A DNA stretch of 64,000 nt from Lodderomyces elongisporus (GCF_030384665.1 NC_083673.1:1001501-1065500), one strand, 5' to 3'. Shown: positions 49,736-63,382, counted from the first letter of the stretch. A program made the numbers and translations. Notes: generated by a model not told the origin, from the sequence alone.

Positions 49736-52708
49736 ATGACTAGTGTCTACACGTCCGATTTCAAAAATCATAGACGAGCACCACCACCACCAACACAATC
49801 ACGCCAACACCTCACAGGTGCTCAACGAAATGTACTGAATAACAGTATACTGGCACCAACCAACTTTGTGTCGTCATCGTCAACACCATCAACATCATTA
49901 CCACCACCATCATCATCATCATCATCAACATCATCAACAACAGTAGCACCAACTGCAATAACTTCAAACTCTTCCTCTTTGCCATTTGGTGTAACCCCAC
50001 GACCAATAGAAGTCAACATCAGCTCAAACAAACGTCAATCTGGCTGGGTCCACGTCAAAGACGATGGTATATTCACATCCTTTAGATGGAACAAACGATT
50101 TATGAATATCAACGATCGAACGTTAAATTTTTACAAAGCAGAACCAAGTCCAATAGATAAACCCATACCCGACTTGTCGTTTCCCTTGAACTTGATCAGC
50201 TCAATACAGTTGAAACCGCAAACTGGCCACAACAAAACAGCACAATCTTTTGAAATAGTACCGAAAAGCAATGGCAAACCCATCCTAATTTCAATAAAAC
50301 ATAGCAACGACTACTCTGATTGGTTGGATGCATTTGCAGCCAAGTGTCCCTCAGTGCCAATCGGCCAGTCATCGTCAATTATCTCCAATGGAATTTCATC
50401 ACAGTCATCATTGGGTTTCAACTTTAAAAATAGTGGCAACGGCAACGGCAATGGCAATGGCAATGGCAATGGAAATGACTATGGAATTGGAAGTGGTGGT
50501 TTCAATGGCAATAACAAAATACGTTCTAATAATTCTTTAGCATCATCTTCCACTACTTCCTCAACATTGAATGGAGGAAGCGCAAATGTATCTGGCCCCA
50601 TCAATTTCACTCATAAAGTCCACGTTGGATTTGATCCAGCTAGTGGAAATTTCACTGGCTTACCAGAGACTTGGAAAAGTCTCTTGCAACACTCTAAAAT
50701 CACAAACGAAGATTGGAAAAAAGATCCTGTGGCAGTGATTGAAGTTTTGGAGTTTTATTCAGATATCAACGGAGGATCCAACAATGGGACACCCATGGGA
50801 TCACCCATGATCAACAATAGCGACAGGGTATTGGGAGCTCCAGACTACAACTCCAATTTACAAGAATGGACAAAACCACCATCTAAAAGCAATGCATCAC
50901 AATTCAAGCCAAGTAGAGTTGCACCAAAACCACCTTCTAGACAACAACAGCAACAGCAGCAGTTGACTAGCGCATCCTCATCGTCATCTTTAAACAACAA
51001 ATCTACTTTTGCACAAGAGAAAAACTTTTCGCCATTGAGCAATATCCTCAGCAAGGCAGAGGAGTCGCCATCGCATCAAAAAGAAGATAATCTAATACCA
51101 GTAAGACGAGCACCACCGCCTCCGCCTCAAGCATCATCGTTATCTTCCTCTTCCGCTTCCGCTTCTGCTTCTGCCTCTTCTTCTTCTTCTTCTTCTTCAA
51201 ATGTGCAAGGAAGTCTGTTGAAGCAACAATTTAGTTCAACATCACTGCAGCAGCAACAGCAGCAGCAGCAGCAATCTTCTTTTGCTGCCCCAAAACAAAC
51301 CCCTCCAACGCTACCTTCATCATCAGCTCCTTCTAACTCCTCATTTAACAAATTGGCTAATCAAAACATTCACCCTGATGTCAAGCTCAACAAGATCAAT
51401 CTATATGGTACAACTGGCAAAACCTCGCCTACCAAGACATCCTTATTACCTCAAAAGCAATTGAACAACAACAATAGTGACTACAATTACAATGAGACTA
51501 AATCCTCTGCTTACAATGACTCTCTTTTGAAAGGTCCAGCGGGAGCAGCGCACCTGGTGACTAAACCACTCAATCCTTTAGGAGATTCACCAATTCAGCC
51601 ATTGCATTTGAAACCCAAAACACAACAGCAGCAGCAGCAGCAACAAGAACAAAGTGCTATTGAAAAGCCCAAAAAGGCTGGTACACCAGTGACTCAACCA
51701 GCTACCGGCCCTGCTCCGATCAAAACAGCTAAGCAATTAAAGAAAGAGAGGGAGAGGCTCAATGACTTGCAAATCATTGCCAAATTGAAAACTGTTGTGA
51801 ATAGCGCAGATCCTAAGCCATTATTCAAGATAATCGAGAAAGCTGGCCAAGGTGCAAGTGGTAATGTATATTTGGCCGAGATGATCTCCGAGCGAAAAAA
51901 AATTGCGATAAAGCAAATGGATTTGAATGTGCAGCCAAGAAAAGAGCTTATAATCAATGAGATCTTGGTGATGAAAGATAGTCAACACAAAAACATTGTC
52001 AACTTCCTAGACTCGTATTTACGCAAGGAAACGGAGCTCTGGGTGATTATGGAATATATGGAAGGTGGGTCATTAACGGAAATCATTGAGAATAATGATT
52101 TCAAATTGAGTGAGAAGCAAATTGCTACAATTTGTTTTGAGACATTAAAAGGGCTTCAGCATTTGCACAAGAAACATATCATTCATCGTGATATCAAGTC
52201 GGATAATGTCTTGTTGGATGCACATGGTAATGTTAAGATTACTGATTTTGGTTTTTGTGCTAAATTGACGGATCAGAGAAATAAGAGGGCTACTATGGTG
52301 GGGACACCATACTGGATGGCTCCTGAAGTTGTTAAACAGAAGGAGTATGACGAGAAAGTCGATGTGTGGTCGCTTGGTATTATGACAATTGAGATGATTG
52401 AAGGTGAACCGCCTTATTTGAATGAAGAGCCATTGAAAGCTTTGTATCTAATCGCGACAAATGGAACACCGAAATTGAAGAAACCAGAGCTTTTGAGCAA
52501 TTCAATCAAGAAATTCTTATCGATATGTCTTTGCGTTGACGTGAGATATAGAGCCACTACAGATGAACTCTTAGAGCATTCGTTCATTTTACACAAGTCG
52601 GGTAAGATTGAGGAATTGGCACCATTATTGGAGTGGAAAAAGACTCAGCAATTGCAACAGCAGCAGCAAAGGGAGCAATCAGAACACCAACAGCAGTATG
52701 ATAACTGA
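49736..52708 (+). CDS. CLA4: p21-activated kinase Cla4
   Basis: 990-residue Ser/Thr kinase of the PAK family with a PH domain, the Cla4 type, acting with Cdc42 in septin assembly, polarity and hyphal growth. Order: proline motif RRAPPPP near residue 13, PH domain (about 98-205), CRIB Cdc42-binding box (INFTHKVHVGFDP, about 293), long low-complexity linker with N, Q and S runs and a second RRAPPPPPQ motif, then the kinase domain (about 693-950). Kinase landmarks are GQGASGNVY, IAIKQMDL, HRDIKSDN (Asp819), DFGFCAKL and GTPYWMAPE with the preceding activation-loop Thr. The two RRAPPPP copies look like SH3-binding sites. A Q-rich tail follows the kinase. Confidence 0.97.
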   Translation: MTSVYTSDFKNHRRAPPPPTQSRQHLTGAQRNVLNNSILAPTNFVSSSSTPSTSLPPPSSSSSSTSSTTVAPTAITSNSSSLPFGVTPRPIEVNISSNKRQSGWVHVKDDGIFTSFRWNKRFMNINDRTLNFYKAEPSPIDKPIPDLSFPLNLISSIQLKPQTGHNKTAQSFEIVPKSNGKPILISIKHSNDYSDWLDAFAAKCPSVPIGQSSSIISNGISSQSSLGFNFKNSGNGNGNGNGNGNGNDYGIGSGGFNGNNKIRSNNSLASSSTTSSTLNGGSANVSGPINFTHKVHVGFDPASGNFTGLPETWKSLLQHSKITNEDWKKDPVAVIEVLEFYSDINGGSNNGTPMGSPMINNSDRVLGAPDYNSNLQEWTKPPSKSNASQFKPSRVAPKPPSRQQQQQQQLTSASSSSSLNNKSTFAQEKNFSPLSNILSKAEESPSHQKEDNLIPVRRAPPPPPQASSLSSSSASASASASSSSSSSSNVQGSLLKQQFSSTSLQQQQQQQQQSSFAAPKQTPPTLPSSSAPSNSSFNKLANQNIHPDVKLNKINLYGTTGKTSPTKTSLLPQKQLNNNNSDYNYNETKSSAYNDSLLKGPAGAAHLVTKPLNPLGDSPIQPLHLKPKTQQQQQQQQEQSAIEKPKKAGTPVTQPATGPAPIKTAKQLKKERERLNDLQIIAKLKTVVNSADPKPLFKIIEKAGQGASGNVYLAEMISERKKIAIKQMDLNVQPRKELIINEILVMKDSQHKNIVNFLDSYLRKETELWVIMEYMEGGSLTEIIENNDFKLSEKQIATICFETLKGLQHLHKKHIIHRDIKSDNVLLDAHGNVKITDFGFCAKLTDQRNKRATMVGTPYWMAPEVVKQKEYDEKVDVWSLGIMTIEMIEGEPPYLNEEPLKALYLIATNGTPKLKKPELLSNSIKKFLSICLCVDVRYRATTDELLEHSFILHKSGKIEELAPLLEWKKTQQLQQQQQREQSEHQQQYDN

Positions 52709-52730
52709 GTCATGCTACAGGTTTCCAAGT

Positions 52731-52779
52731 ATATATATATATATATATATATATACATACATGTATGTATGCATATGTA
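52731..52779 (+). terminator. CLA4 3'-end element
   Basis: Dinucleotide AT run leading into TACATACATGTATGTATGCATATGTA, dense in TATATA/TACATA/TATGTA efficiency elements, 23 bp beyond the CLA4 stop. Positions 52753-52770 are a perfect 18-bp palindrome. Confidence 0.6.
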
Positions 52780-53379
52780 CACTATGAGTACTTATAATGA
52801 ACATTTTTACTTAACTAATTCAATGAACTGAAATTTCGTATTCCAAATCTATATATAATTAATAATTAATTTGCTTATCGTAGTTTATCTTGCTAACGAC
52901 AGCAAACAATCAGAAATCATCTAAAAGAAAAAGAGAGTGAGGAAAGAAAAATTTTTCTCTTTCTTTTTTTAGAAAGCAAAAAGCAAAAAAAAAAAAATAA
53001 ATAAAATAAAAAAAATAAAAGAAACAAACCAAAAAAAAAAAAGCCAAGAAGAGGATTCAACTGGTTCTTTTTTTATTTTTCTTAACTTTCTTTTTTTTTT
53101 AATTTATTGTTTCTTTTGACATATTTTTCTTCCCATTTCAAGATCAAAGAAGGTTTTAAAAAGATAGCTGCAAAACAAGGTCGTTATACACCAACACAGT
53201 ACTTCACCTAAAGTTTTATACCACAACCATCAACAAGACTTCAATATACCACTAACACGAATACAACGCAATCGATAGGTTAATAGGTTTCTTCACCATT
53301 GCTTTATTTTTCTTTGAAATTTTTTATTTTTTTTTTTGCATTAGTTTTCCTTCCCAGTATTTCATAAGTAAAGGTCACA

Positions 53380-53398
53380 CGATGTCAAGCTGACATCG
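53380..53398. promoter_or_regulatory. Inverted repeat CGATGTCA-AGC-TGACATCG
   Basis: Eight-base perfect arms with a three-base centre, 197 bp upstream of the MFS transporter ATG. The spacing and symmetry suit a dimeric activator of a transporter gene; TGACA half-sites recall bZIP or homeodomain factors. Inference from symmetry only. Confidence 0.5.
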
Positions 53399-53594
53399 AT
53401 ATCAGTTTATACAAGTCATTTTCCAAAAGTATATTTATTCATTCATATATATCTTCTTTTCTAGATAAGAGAAGAACACCAAAAAAACCTAAACGAACCT
53501 AAACGAACCTAAACAACAAGAAAAAAATATAAGTCAGCTTTCTTCTAATACCTATTCGCCTTATAATATTAACAGACATAGATTAACTTTATCA

Positions 53595-55436
53595 ATGGAG
53601 TATTCAACCGCTGAGTGGGAGGGAAACACCGTTCCGGCAGAGTATTATGATGATACGTTTATTCCCGGTACCACCAACATCCTTACTGGAAGAAAGGAAG
53701 ACGATGACTCGATCAAGACAAATAAATCCTTGAAGCGAGACAAAAATGGCTTTGTTTTACTTCCACAGCCAACCGACTCTCCAAACGACCCCTTGAACTG
53801 GTCAAACTCGAGGAAGATTTGGCATTTGATCCTTTTGTCCTTCATTACTGCGTTAACCGCAGCTACGTCGAATGATGCCGGCGCAGCACAAGATTCACTC
53901 AATGAGATTTACGGAATTTCGTATGATGCAATGAATACTGGTGCCGGTGTTTTGTTCATCTTCATTGGCTGGTCATGTCTATTTTTCGCACCAGCATCAT
54001 CATTATACGGCAGACGTATCACTTATTTGATATGTCTAGTTTGTGGAACTTTGGGCTGTGTGTGGTTTGCATTAAGTAGAAGAACTGCAGATACCATTTG
54101 GTCTCAAATGTTTGTTGGTATCTCTGAAGCTTGTGCCGAAGCTCAAGTGCAACAAAGCTTGAGTGATGTTTTCTTCCAAAAGGATTTGGGAAGTGTTTTG
54201 ACGTTGTATATCTTGGCCACTTCTGTGGGCTCGTTCTTGGGCCCTTTGATCGCGCATATTATCTCATTGCATCTTTCATTCCGTTGGGTCGGTTGGATGG
54301 GTGCCATCATTTGCGGTGTTACTGTATTTGTTATATATTTTGGCTGCGAAGAGACTGTGTTTGATAGACAATTATACAATAGAATCTACGAGGCCAAAGT
54401 CATTGACGAAAAATCATTTGGCCAAGATGAATTGGAAAAGGATAAAATCGACGGAGAACAACAAGAACTAGAGCAAGAGCAAGAGCAAGAGCAAGAGCAA
54501 GAAAAAAATGCAGAGAATTCATTCCTCTATCAAAACTCAAGATGTGGTCAAGAGCAAAAGCTGCAAGATGTGAAGCTGAAATCGGCACATGGTTTTCTTG
54601 GTCATGAAACCTCCAGAGAAGTCATCAAGATTGACGACGAAAGCCATGCAGAGAAACCGAAATCTTACCGTCAACGTATTGCACTCATCACCCCCGCTCC
54701 ATACTTGGAGGGTTACGGATTTAAGCAGTACATCAAGAGATTTGTTGTTTACTTTAAAGTTTTCACCTTACCAGCAGTCTGGCTATCTGGCCTTCTTTGG
54801 GGGTTGCAAGACGCATACATGACTTTTTTCCTTACTACACAGGATACATTTTTCTACGATCCACCATGGAGCAAGTCTGGAACCGGCGTGGCAGTGATGA
54901 ATGTGGCGACCCTTATTGGTGCCGTTATTGGATGTATCATGTCCGGGTACTTGTCCGATAAGCATGTCGTTTGGATTGCCAAGAGACATGGCGGGTTAAT
55001 GGAACCTGAATATAGACTTTATTTGTTATTCATCACTTTGATTATATCACCAGTTGGATTAATCATGTTTGGAGTTGGTGCAGATAAAGAATGGCCATGG
55101 CAATGTATTTATGTTGGATTGGGTTTCATAGGTTTTGGATGGGGCTCCATTGGTGACACTGCGATGTCATACTTGATGGACGCGTACCCCGACATTGTTA
55201 TCCAAGGAATGGTGGGTGTTTCCATTATCAATAACACTTTGGCCTGTGTGTTTACATTTGCATGCTCGTACTGGCTAGATGGCTCAGGTACAACAAACAC
55301 TTATATTGCGTTAGCGGTGATTGACTTTGTCACTATTGCTGGAATTATTCCATTCTTCTACTATGGAAAGACGTTTAGAAGAAAGACAAGAAACATTTAT
55401 GTTTCAATGGTTGAATTGACCCAAGGTATGGGCTGA
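53595..55436 (+). CDS. Major facilitator superfamily transporter (DHA1-like)
   Basis: 613-residue plasma-membrane transporter with about 12 membrane spans in two halves. The N-terminal stretch DPLNWSNSRKIWHL before span 1 and the SSLYGRR loop between spans 2 and 3 are typical of fungal DHA1/Hol1-type proton-coupled carriers, which move drugs, polyamines or other organic cations. The central cytoplasmic loop (about 280-375) is long, charged and contains an EQ dipeptide repeat coded by GAGCAA hexamers. The second half ends with a short basic tail. Substrate cannot be read from sequence. It follows CLA4 on the same strand; from memory C. albicans also has an MFS gene beside CLA4. Confidence 0.88.
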   Translation: MEYSTAEWEGNTVPAEYYDDTFIPGTTNILTGRKEDDDSIKTNKSLKRDKNGFVLLPQPTDSPNDPLNWSNSRKIWHLILLSFITALTAATSNDAGAAQDSLNEIYGISYDAMNTGAGVLFIFIGWSCLFFAPASSLYGRRITYLICLVCGTLGCVWFALSRRTADTIWSQMFVGISEACAEAQVQQSLSDVFFQKDLGSVLTLYILATSVGSFLGPLIAHIISLHLSFRWVGWMGAIICGVTVFVIYFGCEETVFDRQLYNRIYEAKVIDEKSFGQDELEKDKIDGEQQELEQEQEQEQEQEKNAENSFLYQNSRCGQEQKLQDVKLKSAHGFLGHETSREVIKIDDESHAEKPKSYRQRIALITPAPYLEGYGFKQYIKRFVVYFKVFTLPAVWLSGLLWGLQDAYMTFFLTTQDTFFYDPPWSKSGTGVAVMNVATLIGAVIGCIMSGYLSDKHVVWIAKRHGGLMEPEYRLYLLFITLIISPVGLIMFGVGADKEWPWQCIYVGLGFIGFGWGSIGDTAMSYLMDAYPDIVIQGMVGVSIINNTLACVFTFACSYWLDGSGTTNTYIALAVIDFVTIAGIIPFFYYGKTFRRKTRNIYVSMVELTQGMG

Positions 55437-55527
55437 GCAAAGCTGAACTTGTTGAAAACTTGACAAATTTATATTCATTTATTAATAATTTTTACATCAG
55501 ACAACTTTTATTAAAATTTTAATTTTT

Positions 55528-55575
55528 TTGGTTTCGTATTTTGGTTTCGTATTTTGGTTTCGTATTTCGATTTCG
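55528..55575. repeat. 14-bp repeat TTGGTTTCGTATTT x 3.4
   Basis: Three full tandem copies and a degenerate fourth, about 95 bp beyond the MFS stop and 105 bp before the YRA1 stop, in the convergent 3' region. Confidence 0.85.
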
Positions 55576-55680
55576 TTTACTCTTTTCTTGAAAAAAAAAC
55601 AAAAGGGAAAAAAAAACCACAAATGAAAAACATAAAACATAAAACAAATAAACAATCACTTAATATGATTGCTCTTTACC

Positions 55681-56580
55681 CTAATCCAAAGTCATCCCAT
55701 CTTGGTTTTGACCATTGCTTTCTCTACCCTCAGCATTTCCATTACGTTCTGTGTTCTTTCCACCATTAGATTCTTCTCCATTGTTGACACCCATATAATC
55801 ATTCAACTCCTTGTCCAAGTCTTCTGCGGTTTTTTTCGAGGCACCAATGTTACTGTCGCCTCTGTTACCACTTCTTGGACCCCTTGGACCTCTTCCACCT
55901 CTTCCACTTCTGTTTCCCCTGGCTCCTCTTGGACCACCTCTGTCTTCTCTCGCTATTCCTCTTCCATCTCTTCCTCCTCTTCCTCCTCTTCCATCTCTTC
56001 TTGGTGGAGGTGATCTAGATCTGGCACGAATTCGTTCGCTAATTGGTGCTAAAGTAATTCTTTCTGCCAAGCTCACGACATTTGCATTCTCTACGCCCAA
56101 GATCTGGCCCATAGCCTTCTTACCATCATACTTCGCGATCGCTTCCGTATTGGATCGTTCACAGTCATTTTGGAAACAAATGTAAGCAATAGTATCATTT
56201 TCATCATCAAACTTGATGAAATCAACATCGTTGATTGTGCTGAATAAATTGTTCAAATCCTGACCATTGAGCTCGGGATGAATGTTTCGAAGTCTCAAGG
56301 TTGGTCTACCACCGGCCAATTGAAGAACATCACGTGGAATATTCGAAGATGATGAAGATGAGCGTGGAATATAAACATCAGCCTCTTGACGAGACGAATC
56401 TGGCGGTGGTCTTCGATATGGATGTCTATCATACGAGGAAGATCGATAATGCAGCGACGATGCTCTAGATGAAAATGATCCACCTCTTCCACCTCTTTTC
56501 CGAGGTGGGGCAGCAGATCGTCTCTTAGACCTGTTCTCTCCTATAATGTCGTCTAAAGACTTCTCTAGTATATTGGACAT
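55681..56580 (-). CDS. YRA1: mRNA export adaptor Yra1 (ALY/REF)
   Basis: 299-residue REF-family protein that bridges spliced or mature mRNPs to the Mex67 export receptor in the nucleus. The N-terminal conserved box (LEKSLDDIIGENRSKRR) is followed by an Arg-rich variable region, an RRM (about 93-170, RPTLRLRNIHPEL ... AYICFQND), a long RGG-rich region (about 190-245) and the C-terminal helix box LDKELNDYMGV seen in Yra1. After that box come about 36 extra Asn/Gly/Glu-rich residues; in S. cerevisiae the box is near the end. The S. cerevisiae gene has a large autoregulatory intron, whereas this copy is a single open frame. Confidence 0.88.
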   Translation of the reverse strand: MSNILEKSLDDIIGENRSKRRSAAPPRKRGGRGGSFSSRASSLHYRSSSYDRHPYRRPPPDSSRQEADVYIPRSSSSSSNIPRDVLQLAGGRPTLRLRNIHPELNGQDLNNLFSTINDVDFIKFDDENDTIAYICFQNDCERSNTEAIAKYDGKKAMGQILGVENANVVSLAERITLAPISERIRARSRSPPPRRDGRGGRGGRDGRGIAREDRGGPRGARGNRSGRGGRGPRGPRSGNRGDSNIGASKKTAEDLDKELNDYMGVNNGEESNGGKNTERNGNAEGRESNGQNQDGMTLD

Positions 56581-56597
56581 TGCGTATTTAGTGGTTC

Positions 56598-56633
56598 CAG
56601 TGATTTCAGTGATTTCAGTGATTCCAGTGACTT
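56598..56633. repeat. 9-bp repeat CAGTGATTT x 4
   Basis: Four copies starting 18 bp upstream of the YRA1 ATG, so they would lie in its 5' leader. Confidence 0.85.
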
Positions 56634-57403
56634 CAACGTTTTAAATCTTCCGTGGTGAGGATCAGAAGCTGACCAAGGCAGTTTTTTTTTTTCTGTCAGT
56701 TTTTGTCATTTTTTGTCAATTTTTTTTTTTTCTTTTGCTTTTCGCAGTTGTGATTTTTTCACTTTTCAAATATTCAACGACTTCAAATTCTTGAGAAGCA
56801 TTTTTGCGAGGTTAGGCAGTTTTCTTACACCAAAAATATAAAAGTCACCAATAATGATCTCGAAGAATAGTTTTAAACTTTTGATATACAATTTTACTAA
56901 GAGTTGCAAAGGCATATTTTTAGAAAGGCCATTTGTTTTTGTCTTTGTTTTTTTACTTTTTTTAGATGCTATTTAGTGTCATCCAGATATTGTTTACTCT
57001 CGAAAGCAATGTGGAAAGAATACGGAGCAGATGATATCGAATTAGAAATGTACTCAATAACCTCAACTTCTTTCTACAAAAAAAATTAAAAATCTTTATT
57101 GAACCAGCTACTTCCTACCTCTAGAAAATGCAAAATAACTATTTTGATACTCTATGAAGTGGTTGACTCTACTTATCATTAGATCAAAAAGAATAGATTA
57201 TGAAAGATAAAAAAAAAGGGTGGAAAAAAAAATCCTACTCAACTTGTTCTATCGTACTTGTGTTTCCCCCATATTTACATTCTCTCTCACTTACACGGCC
57301 CAAAGTCTTTGCGCAATCCAATTCGCTCGACAAGTTTTCAAAAAAAGCTCACCTCTTTAACCCCACAAATACCTTTTTCATTTGCAACTAACAACTAACA
57401 ACT

Positions 57404-57471
<68 letters not shown>

Positions 57472-57472
57472 C
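57404..57472 (+). repeat. CAA trinucleotide array, 23 copies, in a 5' leader
   Basis: Uninterrupted AAC/CAA repeat of 69 bp ending 51 bp before the first ATG of the YciI-domain gene. If transcribed it makes an unstructured leader; CAA repeats are known to favour ribosome scanning and translation. TTACAG-GTAAAG follows immediately. Confidence 0.9.
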
Positions 57473-57523
57473 TTACAGGTAAAGATTAACCCTTGTCTCG
57501 TACGACGCTAACATCAATCCTAC

Positions 57524-57952
57524 ATGCTCAGAACATTTATTCACAGAGCAACATATCGTCCACTCTCCAAGACTTACAAAGCCACAGCTACCACATTACT
57601 CAATTTCCATAGAACAATGTCAACAGAATATTTAGTCACTGTCTTTGATTTGCCCACCGCTGATCGTTCTAAAGTCCGTGCTCAGCATGTGAAAGATATT
57701 CCAGCCAATGTCCCCAACCCAGTCCGCTCAGCTGGTGCTATATATACGGATGAATCCAAGACCAAATTTGCTGGAAGTACATTCCATTTAGTTGCTGATA
57801 ATAAGGATGAAATTATTGAGTTTTTAAAGAAAGACATCTACTTTAAAGAAGGTGTGTGGGATATTAACAATGTGCAAATTTATCCTCTCGGGGTTGCTGT
57901 TAGATTGCCAAAAAAAATGGATGGTGTTGATGAACTGCACTACAAAATATAG
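57524..57952 (+). CDS. YciI-domain protein, possible dual start
   Basis: 142-residue protein whose last 111 residues form a YciI/DGPF-type ferredoxin-like fold (EYLVTVFDLPTADRSKVR ... GSTFHLVADNKDEIIEFL). These small dimeric proteins are widespread; the fungal members have no agreed function. The first 31 residues (MLRTFIHRATYRPLSK...) are rich in Arg, Lys, Ser and Thr and lack acidic residues, as in a mitochondrial presequence. A second in-frame ATG at 57617 (MSTEYLV) gives the bare domain, so two products, mitochondrial and cytosolic, are possible. The leader carries the CAA array. It is convergent with CDC48. Confidence 0.8.
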   Translation: MLRTFIHRATYRPLSKTYKATATTLLNFHRTMSTEYLVTVFDLPTADRSKVRAQHVKDIPANVPNPVRSAGAIYTDESKTKFAGSTFHLVADNKDEIIEFLKKDIYFKEGVWDINNVQIYPLGVAVRLPKKMDGVDELHYKI

Positions 57953-58074
57953 TATAGAACACAAAATAAATAGAATTACACCGATTGATAGGAAGCAAGT
58001 ACTTTAGTATACTTTATTATATTTTATTTAGCTTTACTTGATCCAAAAATTTGGCTTCTGCGAATCAAACTTAA

Positions 58075-61876
<3,802 letters not shown>

Positions 61877-62338
61877 ATGGCAGCATCAAACGCTTCTTGT
61901 ATCTTTTGCAAAATCATCAAGGGAGAAATTCCCTCATTAAAGCTTATCGAGACCAAATTGAGCTACTCGTTTTTGGATATTCAACCAACCGCTGAAGGTC
62001 ACGTATTGGTTATTCCAAAATACCATGGTGCTAAACTACACAATATTCCAGATGAATACTTGAGTGACATCTTACCTGTGGTTAAGAAATTGACACATGT
62101 CTTGAAATTGGATGACAATAACACTCCTGAGGGCGAAGGTTACAATATCTTGCAAAACAATGGAAGAATTGCTCACCAAGTGGTCGATCACGTCCATTTC
62201 CATTTGATTCCTAAGAGAGATGAAGAAACAGGATTGGGTGTTGGCTGGCCTGCCCAAGAAACAAACTTTGACAAGCTAAACAAGTTGCATGAGAAATTGA
62301 AGAAAGAATTGGAACAATATGAAACTGAGAAATTGTAA
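61877..62338 (+). CDS. HNT1: HIT-family nucleoside phosphoramidase (Hint)
   Basis: 153-residue HIT protein that hydrolyses adenosine 5'-phosphoramidates. The N-terminal CIFCKIIKGEIPS block with two Cys, the stretch FLDIQPTAEGHVLVIPK, and the catalytic triad HVHFHLIP (about 104-111) identify the Hint branch closest to S. cerevisiae Hnt1. The C-terminus GWPAQETNFDKL is also typical. The start chosen is MAASNASC; upstream in-frame codons are pyrimidine-rich leader. It is convergent with SFT2. Confidence 0.96.
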   Translation: MAASNASCIFCKIIKGEIPSLKLIETKLSYSFLDIQPTAEGHVLVIPKYHGAKLHNIPDEYLSDILPVVKKLTHVLKLDDNNTPEGEGYNILQNNGRIAHQVVDHVHFHLIPKRDEETGLGVGWPAQETNFDKLNKLHEKLKKELEQYETEKL

Positions 62339-62561
62339 ATCTAATGAAACAAGGGAGAAAGAAAGAAAGAAAGAAAGAATGAATGAATAATAAGACAAAA
62401 AAGTAAATCGAAGTGGATAAACAGGCGCAAGTTAGTAGATTGCGGATTATAAGAAAGGATAGAGTTGAGTGCAAAGAAAGAAATCATTGAGAAGAAAAAG
62501 TTAATAGTCTAATACTAGCCTAGCTATATATATATATTAATCAAAAGTATGAACTTATGCT

Positions 62562-63239
62562 TTACAAAAACCCGCCAATGAGTCCACCAACGTAGCCCAT
62601 TATATAACTTGTAAAGAAAGTTAATGTTGAAGCTCCAAATGGGAAATAGCTCACTGTGTAGTACAACACAGCCAAAATCTCAATAATACTTGTGAATATT
62701 GTCAAGATACTGCTCTTTAGCACCACACTTGAGTAAATAGTCAACAATATAGATGAAAAAAACACAACTGTGAATACGATTCTTTCCCGCAGCAAGAGAT
62801 GGCCAATGTAGCTATAAGGTCCTTGCAACACACCAAAGGAAACAACAAACAACAATGATCCGCCAGACCATAAAAGACCAAACTTACGTGGCCGCAAAGC
62901 CAATACTGGGAACATAAAGAAGCATAAAACAAAGCAAAGCATTGATGCACCCAAACAGCACCCAAACCCAATCAAACGTTCTAGTCGCGATAGCTGGAAC
63001 CATGATGGTTCTTGTGCTGGCGCAGAAGCGCTATTGCTTGATACCGCATCCTGCACCGATGTTGGAAGCCTGCTGTACAAGTCGTTCGTACCCAGCTTTA
63101 TATAATCAGACCACTCGGTAAGAATCGGCTGTGCTCTACCACTATTGCCGCGGCTAGATGAGTTTGTAGAATATGTAGTTCTTGCGTTCCAGTTCTGAAA
63201 CAGTTGTCGAAATATGTTTTCTGTGTTTCCGTTGGCCAT
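62562..63239 (-). CDS. SFT2: Sft2-family Golgi membrane protein
   Basis: 225-residue protein with a hydrophilic N-terminus of about 88 residues and four transmembrane helices (about 89-220). WFQLSRLERLIGFGCCLGAS at the entry to helix 1 and MFPVLALRPRKFGLLWSGGS between helices 1 and 2 are the Sft2/SFT2D signature region. In yeast Sft2 acts in fusion of endosome-derived vesicles with the late Golgi, overlapping with Got1. Length is near that of S. cerevisiae Sft2 (215). A TTTTG pentamer array lies directly upstream. Confidence 0.93.
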   Translation of the reverse strand: MANGNTENIFRQLFQNWNARTTYSTNSSSRGNSGRAQPILTEWSDYIKLGTNDLYSRLPTSVQDAVSSNSASAPAQEPSWFQLSRLERLIGFGCCLGASMLCFVLCFFMFPVLALRPRKFGLLWSGGSLLFVVSFGVLQGPYSYIGHLLLRERIVFTVVFFSSILLTIYSSVVLKSSILTIFTSIIEILAVLYYTVSYFPFGASTLTFFTSYIMGYVGGLIGGFL

Positions 63240-63264
63240 GGGGTAAATGTAATTTCTCTATTTA

Positions 63265-63322
63265 TTTTTGTTTGTTTTGTTTTGTTTTGTTTTGTTTTGT
63301 TTTGTTTTGTTTTGTTTTGTTT
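63265..63322. repeat. TTTTG pentamer array, about 11 copies
   Basis: Uninterrupted array starting 26 bp upstream of the SFT2 ATG. Transcribed on the SFT2 strand it gives a CAAAA-repeat leader, poor in G and U. Confidence 0.9.
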
Positions 63323-63382
63323 TCCAATTAATGTATTATTCGACAGGTAGTAAAGGCCTTAGTTTGAATAGTAAATACGATG

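Larger units (their letters stand above)
52709..53594. other. Region between CLA4 and the MFS gene
   Basis: CLA4 3' elements (AT run 52731-52755, an 18-bp palindrome at 52753-52770), A/T homopolymers at 52985-53095, an inverted repeat at 53380-53398, and three tandem AACCTAAACG units (53487-53516) in the MFS leader. No gene seen. Confidence 0.6.
56581..57523. other. Divergent promoter YRA1 / YciI-domain gene
   Basis: Contains a 9-bp CAGTGATTT array beside YRA1 and the CAA array in the leader of the YciI gene. Two short plus-strand frames at 56853-56975 and 57009-57089 (26 codons, MWKEYGADDIELE...) are open but unsupported. Confidence 0.5.

Noticed and set aside
56853..57089. Two small plus-strand frames upstream of the YciI gene
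   Set aside because: 40 and 26 codons without recognisable features; chance frames of this size are common in this AT-rich DNA.
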